Assembly: GCA_963204975.1 (NCBI GenBank)
Contig: CAUJJC010000052.1
Coordinates: 1-47,814, forward strand
Direction: 5' to 3'
Length of the DNA stretch: 47,814 nt
DNA from: Verrucomicrobiota bacterium
GTDB lineage: Bacteria; Verrucomicrobiota; Verrucomicrobiia; Verrucomicrobiales; Verrucomicrobiaceae
Shown here: positions 8,754-17,429 of the stretch, in pieces
Numbering within the stretch: the stretch's first letter is position 1
Layout of the letters: every line of letters begins with the position of its first letter
Position numbers and translations under genes: made by a program
Notes under the pieces: model-generated
What the model saw: the letters and a program-made list of their open reading frames with translations, nothing else
The model's database searches: none
Told to the model about the DNA's origin: nothing

Positions 8754-10028
8754 ATGAGCAATCCCTTCCTTAAACTGGACTGTGCCACCCGTCGTCGCTT
8801 CATGACTCAGACCGCCAAGGCGGCGTTGGGCGTGAATGTGCTCTCCATGTCGAGCAAGCTGCAAGCCGCCTCTGAGGCTGCGCCCAAGGGCGTGGGCGGC
8901 AAGGCGAAATCCGTCATCTACCTCTACATGCAGGGGGGCATGAGCCACATTGATACCTTCGACCCCAAGACGGGCGAGACCAAAGGCTATGCTGATCCGA
9001 TCAGCACAAGCGCTGGCTTCCAGCTCGGTGGTTACATGACCAAGACGGCCAAGCAGGCGAACAAGATCAGCATCGTCCGCTCCATGCTCATCAAGACTGC
9101 CGTCCACGCCAGCGCGAACTACCTCATGCACACCGGCTATGAGCCGCGCTCGACCATCGTGCATCCCTCGCTCGGAGCCTGGGCTCAGCATTATCTCGGC
9201 AAAGAAGGCACCCTGCCATGCAGTGTGAATATCAGCGCCGCCGATCCGCATCCAGGTGCCGGCTTCTTCCCACCTGCCTACTCGCCCGTGCCGATTCGTG
9301 ATCCCATGACCGGCCTCGCCAATGTGAAGCCTACCGTGAGCGACAGCCTCTTCGACAAGCGTCTCAGCCTGCTCAATGCCTTCGATGAAGGCTTCCTCGA
9401 CAAATACAAGACCCGCGAGGTGAAGGAATACACCGAGTTCTACGATGAGACGCTCAAGCTCATGAAGAGCGAGGACTTGAAGGCCTTCGACATCAGTCAG
9501 GAAAGCGATGCCACCAAGGCATTGTATGGCACCACCACGTTCGGTAAGGCCTGCATGCTCGCCCGCCGTCTCGTGCAGAACGGGGTTCGCTTCATTGAGG
9601 TGCAAACAGGCGGCTGGGACATGCACAACTACATCGACGATGCCATGAAGACCACAGGTGTCGCCATGGATGAAGTCTATGCCGCTCTCCTCCAGGATCT
9701 GGAGGCCAATGGTCTGCTGGATTCCACGCTTGTCGTGCTGGCTTCCGAGTTTGGCCGCACGCCGGACATCAACGAAAACAATGGCCGCGATCACTACCCG
9801 GTCTTCAGTTCCGTCTTCGCCGGGGGCGGTATCAAAGGCGGCTACGTCCACGGCTCCACCGACGCCACGGGCAAGGCGATTGCCGACAAGCAGGTGGGCG
9901 TGGGTGACTTCATCGCCACCATTGGCACAGCACTGGGCCTGCCCGTCACCGAGGTCACCATGTCCCCAAGCAATCGTCCTTTCACCGTCGGTGACAAAGG
10001 AGTGCCCGTGGTGGACCTTTTCGCATAA
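8754..10028 (+). CDS. DUF1501 family protein with Tat signal
   Basis: A 424-residue DUF1501 protein. The N-terminus has TRRRFMTQTAKAALGVNVLSM, a twin-arginine signal ending near residue 45. The body contains SVIYLYMQGGMSHIDTFDPK, the typical family opening, followed by RFIEVQTGGWDMHNYID and LVVLASEFGRTPDINENNGRDHYPVFSSVFAGGG, which correspond to the conserved EFGRTP and GRDH motifs. It is a complete copy of the family represented only in part at the left edge of the window. Unlike most DUF1501 genes it has no DUF1549/DUF1553 partner next to it: it is flanked by a divergent LRR gene and a separate C39-type peptidase gene. A longer reading frame to 8643 exists, but the ATG at 8754 places the twin-arginine signal correctly. 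A GC-rich hairpin follows the stop. Confidence 0.92.
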   Translation: MSNPFLKLDCATRRRFMTQTAKAALGVNVLSMSSKLQAASEAAPKGVGGKAKSVIYLYMQGGMSHIDTFDPKTGETKGYADPISTSAGFQLGGYMTKTAKQANKISIVRSMLIKTAVHASANYLMHTGYEPRSTIVHPSLGAWAQHYLGKEGTLPCSVNISAADPHPGAGFFPPAYSPVPIRDPMTGLANVKPTVSDSLFDKRLSLLNAFDEGFLDKYKTREVKEYTEFYDETLKLMKSEDLKAFDISQESDATKALYGTTTFGKACMLARRLVQNGVRFIEVQTGGWDMHNYIDDAMKTTGVAMDEVYAALLQDLEANGLLDSTLVVLASEFGRTPDINENNGRDHYPVFSSVFAGGGIKGGYVHGSTDATGKAIADKQVGVGDFIATIGTALGLPVTEVTMSPSNRPFTVGDKGVPVVDLFA

Positions 10029-10051
10029 CACCAATTTTCAGCATCATGGTC

Positions 10052-10089
10052 GCCGGGCGGGGTGTCTTTTTTCGGGCACTCCGCCCGGC
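10052..10089 (+). terminator. GC-rich hairpin after the DUF1501 gene
   Basis: An inverted repeat pairs GCCGGGCGGGGTG (from 10052) with CACTCCGCCCGGC (ending 10089), with a loop rich in T. It lies 24 bases after the DUF1501 stop and before the next gene. The T-run is in the loop rather than after the stem, and only TTCATTT follows, so it is not a textbook intrinsic terminator; it could equally be a transcript-end stabilising hairpin. Confidence 0.5.
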
Positions 10090-10176
10090 TTCATTTAGGG
10101 GCACGCGTGCCGAATCATTTAGCGGGTTGTTCAAAGGTTGCGATGCGTGGCGCGTTTGGGTAAAACCATCGCACTC

Positions 10177-11682
10177 ATGAAATCCTTCGTCCTAATCACA
10201 TGCCTCTCCGTCGGTTTTTTGGCCGCGGCACAAGCTGAAGAGTTCCGCACGTTCACCAATGCCAAAGGTCAGTCGATCAAGGCAAAGATGGTGAACGTGG
10301 CGAACGGAGCCGTGACTATTCAGCGGGAGGACGGCCAGCAGTTTACTTTGCCAATGGGCACCTTGAGCGCTGTCGATCAGGCCTTCATCAAGCAAGCAGG
10401 CGCTTCCACACCACCTCCTGCCGCCCCGCCTAGCACCACGCTCAAGACGGCCTCAGGTCCCAATGACAAGCTGACGCCCGAGCAGGTGAATGCGGCCGTG
10501 GGAACTGAACTTTTCTCCGCCAACATGCTATGGGAGACGGCGGCGACCGATGTCGCTCAGCGGCTCGGCCTTCGTGAGGAATCCAAGACCAAGGCGCAGA
10601 GTAGTTACCGGCTGTATCCCAAGGCCGATCTCCAGCTCTTCGGTGCGCATCCATATTCCATCGCTCTCTACGCCGACAATGAGCGGGTGTCTTCCATCTC
10701 GATGGTGTTCGCGAACAAGGGCGACCTTTTCAGTTCCAAGGGCAGCGCGGAGATGCACTTCGACAAGGACTCTACTCCAGCGCAGCTAGCCCAGGCAGCG
10801 AAAATCGTCCGCACCGCCATGGACAAGGATTTGGGAGCCATCAGCGAGGCCCTCACCAAGGTGCTCGGCGAGCCGAAGAAGGAGCGTTTTGGCGACGGCG
10901 CGGGCCGCATGAACATGCAGCGCTGGGACTGGCGCGGGCACTCCATCCTGCTGGCCGATGCAGAGAGCGGAGACAAAGAGCCCGAGTATGTCGGTCTTCA
11001 GATCGTGACCACCGCCTTCGCGGATGCTGGTGGCAAGGCCGCCAAGACCTCCGACGTGGTGATCCGCGAGCACGCCAAGTCCAACATCGAGAACCGCAAA
11101 AGTGGTGATGTGGTGATCAATGACATCCCGATGGTGGACCAGGGACCCAAGGGCTACTGCGTGCCGGCGACTGCGGAGCGCGCGCTGCGTTTCATGGGCA
11201 TGCCGGCGGACATGTATGTGCTCGCGAATGCCGGCGGCACTGGATATGGCGGAGGCACGAGTGTGGATCTGCTGCTTCAGGGCGTGGGCCGCCAGATTCG
11301 GGCGAAGAGCCGCTCGTTCGATAGCTGGGATGGTGAACTGAAGATGCGCGACATCGCTCGCAGCATCGACAAAGGCATCCCCATCATCTGGGCTCTCTAC
11401 AGCACCAAAGGCTTCAACGACACAGCCAACAAACGCACCGAAGTGCGCAAGCAGGTGAGCGACTGGGCGGAGTGGAAGACCAAGGTCACAGGCGAGTCCG
11501 CCACCAATCAGCTCGAGATGGACAAGGAAACCGCGCACGTCGTGCTCATCATTGGCTACAACAAAGACACCAACGAGATCGCCTTCAGCGATAGCTGGGG
11601 CGAACGCTACAAGGAGCGCTGGATCACGATCACCGAAGCCGAGCAAGTCTCGCAGAAGCGCTTCTACGTCGTCGGCTTCTAG
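10177..11682 (+). CDS. Exported SHD1-domain protein with C39-like cysteine peptidase domain
   Basis: A 501-residue exported protein. A signal peptide (MKSFVLITCLSVGFLAAAQA) is followed by an SHD1-like domain at residues 22-75 (EFRTFTNAKGQSIKAKMVNV). A middle region of about 240 residues is unrecognised. The C-terminal 190 residues form a C39-like papain-fold domain. The probable catalytic residues are Cys328 in QGPKGYCVPATAERAL, His454 in AHVVLIIGYN and Asp472 in FSDSWGE. SHD1 plus peptidase combinations are seen in PVC bacteria; substrates are unknown, and since it is exported it probably acts in the periplasm or outside. A TTG start 39 bases upstream is possible but the ATG begins the signal peptide. 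The last four bases overlap the convergent esterase gene, so the two stop codons interlock. Confidence 0.82.
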   Translation: MKSFVLITCLSVGFLAAAQAEEFRTFTNAKGQSIKAKMVNVANGAVTIQREDGQQFTLPMGTLSAVDQAFIKQAGASTPPPAAPPSTTLKTASGPNDKLTPEQVNAAVGTELFSANMLWETAATDVAQRLGLREESKTKAQSSYRLYPKADLQLFGAHPYSIALYADNERVSSISMVFANKGDLFSSKGSAEMHFDKDSTPAQLAQAAKIVRTAMDKDLGAISEALTKVLGEPKKERFGDGAGRMNMQRWDWRGHSILLADAESGDKEPEYVGLQIVTTAFADAGGKAAKTSDVVIREHAKSNIENRKSGDVVINDIPMVDQGPKGYCVPATAERALRFMGMPADMYVLANAGGTGYGGGTSVDLLLQGVGRQIRAKSRSFDSWDGELKMRDIARSIDKGIPIIWALYSTKGFNDTANKRTEVRKQVSDWAEWKTKVTGESATNQLEMDKETAHVVLIIGYNKDTNEIAFSDSWGERYKERWITITEAEQVSQKRFYVVGF

Positions 11683-12614
11683 CGATTCTTGATCGGGCCT
11701 TCGCGCACGCCGCCCAGCTTGCCGCGCAGGTGCTTGTCGAGGAATGCGCGGATGTTTCGAATCAGCGGCTGGTTGTAAAACACATGCCCTTCGCCCTCGC
11801 CCGTGAGCAGAGTGGACGAAATGCCCGCAGCTTCCAGTGCCGCATCGAATTCCTTCGGTTGGTCGTAGGGCACCAGGTTGTCCTTGGTGCCATGGATGTG
11901 AAGGAAGGGCGGATCATCCTTGGAAATGTAGGTCACCGGTGAGGCTGCTTTGGCTTCGGCTTGGCGAGCGCTGAGCTTGCCTCCGAGCAGCTTGCCGATG
12001 CCAGACTTCGCGTTCTCGGGATCAATGATGCTGCCCTTGCCAGCGAATGTGAGGAAGTTCGCCGGGCCGCAGAAATTCACCACGCAGGTCACACGACTGC
12101 TCTGATCCAGGTGTTTGCCCACGGTGCCCTCCAGCTCCTTCACATCGCCCCCAGTTCCGAGCAGGCTGACGAGGTGCCCGCCTGCGGAAATGCCGAAGAC
12201 GCCGATCTTGTCGCTGTCGATGCCGTAGTCCTTCGCGTGCGCTCGCAGCCAGCGGATCGCCGCCTTGCAATCATGGATCTGCATCGGGTGCGGACCTTCG
12301 TTGGTGAGGCGGTAGTTGAGCGTGGCGCCCACATAGTTGCCGTTCTCGATGAGCGGCAGCAGAGCGCCGCCGCTGTTCTTACTGCCATTTTCCCAGCCCC
12401 CACCGTGGATGAAAACCACCAGCGGCAGCGGCTTCTCAGAGGGCTTCTCAGGCACAAACAAATCAAGCGTCTGCCGCCAGTTGGTGGTGCCTGCGTAATT
12501 GAGGTCGCGGATGGCCAGCATGCCCTTCGGCGCTGCGAGGGGCGTCTCGTTGCTCTGGCAACTGGCCGTGAACGGCAGAACGAAGGTGATCAGGAAAACG
12601 TGAAGCAAGCGCAT
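11679..12614 (-). CDS. Alpha/beta hydrolase lipoprotein (esterase, BD-FAE-like)
   Basis: A 311-residue secreted esterase-like protein with a lipoprotein signal (FVLPFTASC, Cys19). The oxyanion motif HGGGW is at residues 70-74, the nucleophile elbow GISAGG has Ser143, and the other likely triad residues are Asp245 (HGTKDNLVP) and His277 (GEGHVFYN). This arrangement matches the hormone-sensitive-lipase and BD-FAE groups, which remove acyl groups from small esters or from decorated plant polysaccharides. The exact substrate cannot be read from the sequence. It is convergent and overlapping by four bases with the C39-type peptidase gene and follows fmt on the same strand after 12 bases, so it may be co-transcribed with fmt. 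Confidence 0.87.
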   Translation of the reverse strand: MRLLHVFLITFVLPFTASCQSNETPLAAPKGMLAIRDLNYAGTTNWRQTLDLFVPEKPSEKPLPLVVFIHGGGWENGSKNSGGALLPLIENGNYVGATLNYRLTNEGPHPMQIHDCKAAIRWLRAHAKDYGIDSDKIGVFGISAGGHLVSLLGTGGDVKELEGTVGKHLDQSSRVTCVVNFCGPANFLTFAGKGSIIDPENAKSGIGKLLGGKLSARQAEAKAASPVTYISKDDPPFLHIHGTKDNLVPYDQPKEFDAALEAAGISSTLLTGEGEGHVFYNQPLIRNIRAFLDKHLRGKLGGVREGPIKNR

Positions 12615-12626
12615 AGAGCCGCGATG

Positions 12627-13553
12627 CTACGCCAAACGAACCCCGACTGGCAAGGCGTGACCGCGCATGAAGTCGGCAGCGCTCATGCGCTTGCGGCTTT
12701 CGGGCTGCACTTCGACGAGTTCGAGCAAGCCTTCGCCGCACGACACGATGAACGGCGATGCTGACACCACGGTGCCGCCAGCAGGACAAGCCTCGGCGTT
12801 CTCGACCACGCGCGTGGAGTGAACCTTCAATGGCGCGCCATCGGGAAGCGTGGTGAAGGTGCCTGGCCACGGCGTGTAGGCGCGCACGGTGCGCTCGATC
12901 TCGGCAGCGCTGCGCGACCAGCAGACGCGACCGTGCTCACGCGTGAGCTTGCCAACGTGCGTGGCGAGGGCGTTGTCCTGCGGCGTGCGTGTGGCCTTGC
13001 CTTCGGCGAGAAGATCAAGCGCTTGCTCCAGCGCTGCCGGTGCAGCCACGGCGAGCCGATCATGCAACGAGCCGCCGGTTTCATCGGGCGCGATGGCCAT
13101 GCGATCCATGAGGATGATGTCGCCCGTGTCGAGCCCTTCATCCATGTGCATGATCGTCACGCCCGTCTCCGCATCGCCTTCGCGAATCGCGGCCTGAATG
13201 GGCGATGCACCACGATACTTCGGCAGCAGCGAGGCATGAACATTGATGCAGCCGAGTCGCGGCGCATCGAGCACCGCCTTGCTCAAGATCTGGCCATACG
13301 CAATCACGACCGCGATGTCGGCCTCGAAGGCCTTCGCTTCATCCACCGCACGCCGCAGTCGCTCCGGCTGAATCACCGGAATGCCGGCCGCCAGCGCGCG
13401 CACTTTCACCTGCGGTGGCGTGAGCACCAGCTTGCGACCGACCGGTTTGTCCGGCTGCGTGATGACCCCGACGACTTCGTGCTTCGGCGTCGAGAGCAAC
13501 CATTCGAGTGAAGGCAAGCCGATGTCGCCCGTGCCGATGAAAAGTATTCGCAT
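12627..13553 (-). CDS. fmt: Methionyl-tRNA formyltransferase
   Basis: A 308-residue enzyme that transfers a formyl group from 10-formyltetrahydrofolate to the initiator Met-tRNA. The N-terminal domain begins MRILFIGTGDIGLPSLEWLL. The active site shows Asn104 and His106 in CINVHASLLPKYRG, with the SLLPKYRG loop at residues 108-115, and Asp142 in MDEGLDTGDI. The C-terminal OB-like domain starts near residue 205 and includes RAYTPWPGTFTTL. The length is normal. The peptide deformylase gene that often accompanies fmt is not here; the neighbours are an esterase lipoprotein downstream and a small membrane protein upstream. An upstream in-frame extension to 13655 is not supported; the ATG at 13553 gives the conserved N-terminus. 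Confidence 0.96.
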   Translation of the reverse strand: MRILFIGTGDIGLPSLEWLLSTPKHEVVGVITQPDKPVGRKLVLTPPQVKVRALAAGIPVIQPERLRRAVDEAKAFEADIAVVIAYGQILSKAVLDAPRLGCINVHASLLPKYRGASPIQAAIREGDAETGVTIMHMDEGLDTGDIILMDRMAIAPDETGGSLHDRLAVAAPAALEQALDLLAEGKATRTPQDNALATHVGKLTREHGRVCWSRSAAEIERTVRAYTPWPGTFTTLPDGAPLKVHSTRVVENAEACPAGGTVVSASPFIVSCGEGLLELVEVQPESRKRMSAADFMRGHALPVGVRLA

Positions 13554-13585
13554 GTGGAGCGAAGGTGCCGAATGCCGCCTGCGGA

Positions 13586-13882
13586 TCAAGGCGATGGTGT
13601 GGCCCTGCGTTTCGCGAATACCAAACGCGCTAGCCACCATACGATCACGCACCACGGTGCCAGAGCGATCAGCCAGAGCCTGCTGGCTTCAAGCGATGGG
13701 GAGGCGCTCTCTTTCTTGCTGCCTTGCTGCATCGCGAAGAGGTCACTGATCGCGATCATCGAGACCAGTCCCACACCAGCAAGAATTGGCGAACGCTCCC
13801 TCACGACAAGGACGACGAAAAAGACCAGCCATCCGGTAACGCCAACCGGAGTCAGATTTTGATTCCAGTCGGCGAGGTTCAT
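13586..13882 (-). CDS. Small membrane protein, unknown
   Basis: A 98-residue protein that I do not recognise. It has two hydrophobic stretches near residues 14-28 (VGVTGWLVFFVVLVV) and 34-48 (ILAGVGLVSMIAISD) and a third at 68-88 (LWLIALAPWCVIVWWLARLVF), so it is probably an integral membrane protein with two or three helices. It lies between the adenylate-kinase-like gene and fmt on the same strand with short gaps (14 and 32 bases), which suggests a common transcript. Nothing in the sequence gives a function. Confidence 0.6.
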   Translation of the reverse strand: MNLADWNQNLTPVGVTGWLVFFVVLVVRERSPILAGVGLVSMIAISDLFAMQQGSKKESASPSLEASRLWLIALAPWCVIVWWLARLVFAKRRATPSP

Positions 13883-13896
13883 GAGGGCTCTAGTTG

Positions 13897-14532
13897 CTAG
13901 ACTTTCATCGCCTCGATTGCCTTCCAGGCATCGAGTTCCATGATGTGGCCGAGGATTTCGTGGAGCACGCGGGCAGGGGACTGGCTAGCGTCGATGTTCA
14001 CCACTTTGTCGCCAGCGTAGTAGTCCAGGATCGGCTTGGTCTCGGCGTCGTAGATGGCGAAGCGCTCGAAAATGACTTTGTCGCTGGCGTCGTCGAAGCG
14101 GTTGTCCTTCAGCGCGCGTTTGCGCAGGCGGCGGGCAAGTTCTTCGCGGTTCGGGCACGAGAGGTGGAAGAGCTTGAGCACTTCCACATCGGGTTCGAGC
14201 AGCTTGGCCTGCTCCACATTGCGAGGGATGCCATCGAGCACCAGGAAGTCGATGTCGGGCTTGTAGAGACGGCTGTCCACGCGGTCCTTCACATTGGCGC
14301 GCCAGAGTTTCACCGTCAGGTCGTCGGGCATGAGTTCGCCCTTGCTGGCGTAGTTCACGAACTGCTGGCCGAGCGGTGTGCGCGTGTCGAGCGAGCGAAA
14401 CACATCGCCGCAGGCGAGATGGTGGAAACGCGGGACGGAGCCCAGCACCTTGCCCTGCGTGCCTTTGCCGCTGCCGGGAGCGCCGAGGATGAGGATGGTG
14501 CGGTAGCGGGTGGTGGGAATGTCGTCGGCCAT
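13897..14532 (-). CDS. Adenylate-kinase-family nucleoside monophosphate kinase
   Basis: A 211-residue P-loop kinase. The Walker A motif is LILGAPGSGKGTQGKVLG (GAPGSGKGT at residues 17-25). The NMP-binding region has HLACGDVFRSLDTRTPLGQQ and the adenylate-kinase-like FLVLDGIPRNVEQAKLL. The lid segment RRLRKRALKDNRFDDASDKVIFERFAIYD is short and has no cysteines, so this is the small form without a zinc lid. It probably phosphorylates AMP or a related nucleotide, but the substitution of IPRN for the usual FPR in the lid-hinge motif is unusual, and it may be a second, non-housekeeping adenylate kinase. It sits between a GT9 gene and a small membrane-protein gene on the same strand. Confidence 0.85.
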   Translation of the reverse strand: MADDIPTTRYRTILILGAPGSGKGTQGKVLGSVPRFHHLACGDVFRSLDTRTPLGQQFVNYASKGELMPDDLTVKLWRANVKDRVDSRLYKPDIDFLVLDGIPRNVEQAKLLEPDVEVLKLFHLSCPNREELARRLRKRALKDNRFDDASDKVIFERFAIYDAETKPILDYYAGDKVVNIDASQSPARVLHEILGHIMELDAWKAIEAMKV

Positions 14533-14547
14533 GGTGTGGTGCGGTTT

Positions 14548-15465
14548 TTAGCACAGGCGATGCCTGTCACAAACGAAAGCACGGATTGCGGACCAGCCTT
14601 CTTGCCAGCTCAAGTCATCGAGATTTCGCGTGATGACGCGATGAACCACGACGTTTTCATTGGCGGGTGCCCAGGTGGCAGGATCGGTGGGACCAAAGAA
14701 CAAATGGCATGGCACCCCACACGCGGCGGCGAGATGGCTGATGCCGCTGTCGTGCCCGAGGAAGGCGGAGCACGAGGGCAAACGGCGCGCGACTTCCACC
14801 AGCGGCAGCGAGTCCCAGTGCTCGATGTTTAAGTCCGGGCACGCGTCGCGGACGGCGTCCGTGATGCCGCGTTCGCGCTCGGCTTCGCCTGTGATGAGCA
14901 CCAGCGGGTGATCGCGCAGCTCGTGCAGCACCCGACACCAGTGATCGAGGGACCAGTTCTTTTTGATCGAGCCGCTGCCGGGATGAACGGCGATGCGTGG
15001 GCTGCGTGCCTCGGCGTTCGCCACCTGGATGCGCGGCGCGGGATCATCGAGATACATCGCGAGGCTTTCGAGCGGCTTGGCGAGTTGGCTAGCCGCGTGG
15101 CCCTGGCCTTCCTCAACCCGATGCGGCGCGTCCAGATACGTGCGCACGCCGATGCGTTCCATGTTCCCGCGCACGATGCTGTCGGGATCGTGCAGGTAGC
15201 TGATGATGACGTTGAAGCTCTTCAGCCACTCGACCAGTTCGTCATCCAGCTTCGCGCCCGGAACGAAGAGCAACGCATGGCTGCGGTGCTCGATGTTGCG
15301 CGTGGCATCCGCGATGCCTGCGGCCACTGCGAGTGCGGTGATCGCCGGGTAGCCGAGCACTTCGATCTGCGTGTCCGCGATCGTGTCGCGCACCAGCTTG
15401 ATAGCTGGCAAGGTAACGATGAAGTCCCCGATCGCACCGCCACGGATGATGAGGATGCGACGCAT
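14548..15465 (-). CDS. Glycosyltransferase family 9 (heptosyltransferase-like)
   Basis: A 305-residue GT9 protein, related to the ADP-heptose:LPS heptosyltransferases WaaC/WaaF. It starts MRRILIIRGGAIGDFIVTLPAI, the family's typical N-terminus with the GxxGD loop. The C-terminal donor-binding half has RIAVHPGSGSIKKNWSLDHW and FLGHDSGISHLAAACGVPCHLFFGPTDPATW, where the GHDSGxSHLAA motif is diagnostic. It is expected to act on the cytoplasmic face of the membrane in building the core of lipopolysaccharide or another surface glycan. The nearby GT4 and O-antigen-ligase-like genes agree with that, although they are not in one operon with it. The gene lies 15 bases upstream of the adenylate-kinase-like gene. 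Confidence 0.9.
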   Translation of the reverse strand: MRRILIIRGGAIGDFIVTLPAIKLVRDTIADTQIEVLGYPAITALAVAAGIADATRNIEHRSHALLFVPGAKLDDELVEWLKSFNVIISYLHDPDSIVRGNMERIGVRTYLDAPHRVEEGQGHAASQLAKPLESLAMYLDDPAPRIQVANAEARSPRIAVHPGSGSIKKNWSLDHWCRVLHELRDHPLVLITGEAERERGITDAVRDACPDLNIEHWDSLPLVEVARRLPSCSAFLGHDSGISHLAAACGVPCHLFFGPTDPATWAPANENVVVHRVITRNLDDLSWQEGWSAIRAFVCDRHRLC

Positions 15466-15486
15466 GGCTTTGCCGTGCCTTTCAGA

Positions 15487-16077
15487 TCACCACCACAGCA
15501 ACGCCGCGACAAGCACCGCAACGCCATAGACGATGCCGCCGATGCTAGCGAGCTGCCAGCGTGCTGGCTGCGCGGTGATCCAGTTCACCGCATCGCGCAT
15601 GAGGAAAGGCATGCCGACGAAATACATGCCGGCGATGATCCACACGTAGGCGATGCAGGGCAGCAGCAGACGGCTGGCCTGTGGTTGCAGATAGGCGGCT
15701 TGCAGCACGATGCCACCAACGAGGAGCATCAGGCAACCGAGAGCGCGCACCGAGAGGAATTCCTTCATGTGTGTCAGCACCAGCACGAATCCGATGGGCA
15801 CAATGATGAGAAACCATTTCCGCAGGGTGTGAAATTCTCCCATGTCCATGTTGGCAAGGCAGATCATGCCCCAGACGAAGGCTATGCTGAGCAGCACGAC
15901 ACCCCAGAAGTAGTTGCGAGGGAAGGCTTTCAGGAAGGTTTTTACCTGTGCGGCCTTGAGCAGCGCGATCAGATGTCCGGCGATCAATGCCAGGCCCACC
16001 ACGATGCCGGTGCCCTTGAGCGGAATGCCGCCGGATTCGTTCTGGTGGTAGAGGTAGTTGTAGAGGTCTTCGAGCAT
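15487..16077 (-). CDS. Polytopic membrane protein, unknown
   Basis: A 196-residue protein with about six hydrophobic segments spread over its whole length, including GIVVGLALIAGHLIALL, FWGVVLLSIAFVWGMICLA, WFLIIVPIGFVLVL, LGCLMLLVGGIVLQAAY, CIAYVWIIAGMYFVG and SIGGIVYGVAVLVAALL. I do not recognise the family. It is the first gene of a leftward cluster (this gene, GT9, adenylate-kinase-like kinase, small membrane protein, fmt, esterase) and is divergent from the GT4 gene, with 82 bases between the starts that must hold both promoters. Confidence 0.75.
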   Translation of the reverse strand: MLEDLYNYLYHQNESGGIPLKGTGIVVGLALIAGHLIALLKAAQVKTFLKAFPRNYFWGVVLLSIAFVWGMICLANMDMGEFHTLRKWFLIIVPIGFVLVLTHMKEFLSVRALGCLMLLVGGIVLQAAYLQPQASRLLLPCIAYVWIIAGMYFVGMPFLMRDAVNWITAQPARWQLASIGGIVYGVAVLVAALLWW

Positions 16078-16159
16078 GGGCGCGGTGATTCAAGCATTGA
16101 CGCTGAGGATGTCATCTGGCAAACCGAGGTTCCTCTGCTGTTGTTGCAGGCTTTTGCCC

Positions 16160-17341
16160 ATGCCCCTCCGCTTCCTTATTATTGTCGAAAACCTTCCCGT
16201 GCCACTTGATCGACGAGTCTGGCAGGAGGCCTGTGCCCTTCGTGATGCAGGTCATGACGTGACGGTGATCTGCCCGCAGATGCGCGGTTACACGACGCCA
16301 TTCGAGGTGCTGGAAGGCATCACGATCTATCGCCACTGGATCACGGACGAGGCGAAGGGGATCAAAGGCTTCCTCGGCGAGTATGCGAGCGCGCTGTGGG
16401 GCGAGTTTGCCTGCGCCTTGAAAGCGTGGAGGACGAAAGGCTTCGACGTGGTGCATCTGTGCAATCCGCCGGACCTGCTCTTCCTCGTGGCGCTGCCGTT
16501 CAAGCTGCTGGCGGGTGTGAAGGTGATCTTCGACGTGCATGATCTGTGGCCGGAGATGTTCGAGGCGAAGTTCGGTCGGCGTGGTCTGCTTTACTGGGCG
16601 GTGCGAATCGCCGAGCGCTGCACCTTGGCCATGGCCGATACGGTGATGGCGACCAATCAAAGTGTGCTCGCCGCCGTGAAGCAGCGCGGTCGCAAGGCGG
16701 ACGACGAGGTCTTCATCGTGCGAACCGCGCCGAACAAGCTCAACACCTTGCTGCCCGAGGACCCGGTTTTGAAAAAGGGCCGAACGCACCTGGTCGGCTA
16801 CATCGGCGTGATGGGGAACGCGGACGGCGTGAACTACCTCATCGAGGCCGCGCGACACATCGTTCACACACGGAAGCGCACAGACGTGCAGTTCCTGCTC
16901 ATGGGCAGCGGGCCGGAGCACGCGGAACTCATCAAGCTGCGCGACGCACTGGGGCTCGCGGCGTTCGTCGATATGCCGGGACGCGTCTCGAACGAGTTCC
17001 TGTTCACCGGTTTGAAGACGATGGACCTCGGCGTCGCGTGCGATCCCATCAACGATTACAACGACCACTGCACGATGAACAAGACGCTGGAATACATGGC
17101 CTTCGGCAAGGCGCAGGTCATGTTCGGCACGCGCGAGGGTCGCTTCAGCGCAGGCGAGGCAGCGCGGTATGTGATGGAGAACTCCGCCGAGCAGCTCGGT
17201 GATGCGATTCTCGGGTTGCTTGACGATCCTGCGGAACGCGAGCGCCTTGGCAGAATCGGTTACGAGCGACTCACCACGGAGCTGTGCTGGGAGAAATCGG
17301 TGGAGCAGTTGCTGGCGACGTATGCGAGGGCCACTCGGTGA
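16160..17341 (+). CDS. Glycosyltransferase family 4
   Basis: A 393-residue GT4 enzyme of GT-B fold. The N-terminal half begins LRFLIIVENLPVPLDRRVWQEACALRDAGHDVTVICP, the usual acceptor-side opening, and contains DVVHLCNPPDLLFL and VIFDVHDLWPEMF. The C-terminal donor half has LVGYIGVMGNADGVNYLIEAA, FLLMGSGPEHAELIKL and the nucleotide-sugar-binding stretch MNKTLEYMAFGKAQVMFGTREGRFSAGEAA. It probably transfers a hexose to a lipid-linked or surface polysaccharide. The ATG at 16160 is chosen because the extra 28 residues to 16076 would overlap the divergent membrane-protein gene and read CCCC-rich sequence without homology. No close partner gene follows. Confidence 0.92.
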   Translation: MPLRFLIIVENLPVPLDRRVWQEACALRDAGHDVTVICPQMRGYTTPFEVLEGITIYRHWITDEAKGIKGFLGEYASALWGEFACALKAWRTKGFDVVHLCNPPDLLFLVALPFKLLAGVKVIFDVHDLWPEMFEAKFGRRGLLYWAVRIAERCTLAMADTVMATNQSVLAAVKQRGRKADDEVFIVRTAPNKLNTLLPEDPVLKKGRTHLVGYIGVMGNADGVNYLIEAARHIVHTRKRTDVQFLLMGSGPEHAELIKLRDALGLAAFVDMPGRVSNEFLFTGLKTMDLGVACDPINDYNDHCTMNKTLEYMAFGKAQVMFGTREGRFSAGEAARYVMENSAEQLGDAILGLLDDPAERERLGRIGYERLTTELCWEKSVEQLLATYARATR

Positions 17342-17396
17342 ATGACGAAGGTGGCGTAACCGGTAGGGCCTTCGATCAGCAGGCGTAAGCTATCGC

Positions 17397-17426
17397 GCAG
17401 CCTGAGGCTGCTGGAGGGGCTCCTTT
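17397..17426 (+). terminator. Possible terminator between convergent genes
   Basis: A 15-base perfect palindrome GCAGCCTGAGGCTGC is followed by GGAG/CTCC and TTTTCGTT. It lies between the end of the GT4 gene and the convergent end of the gene at 17430. The T-tract is short and interrupted, so terminator function is only plausible. Confidence 0.35.
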
Positions 17427-17429
17427 TCG

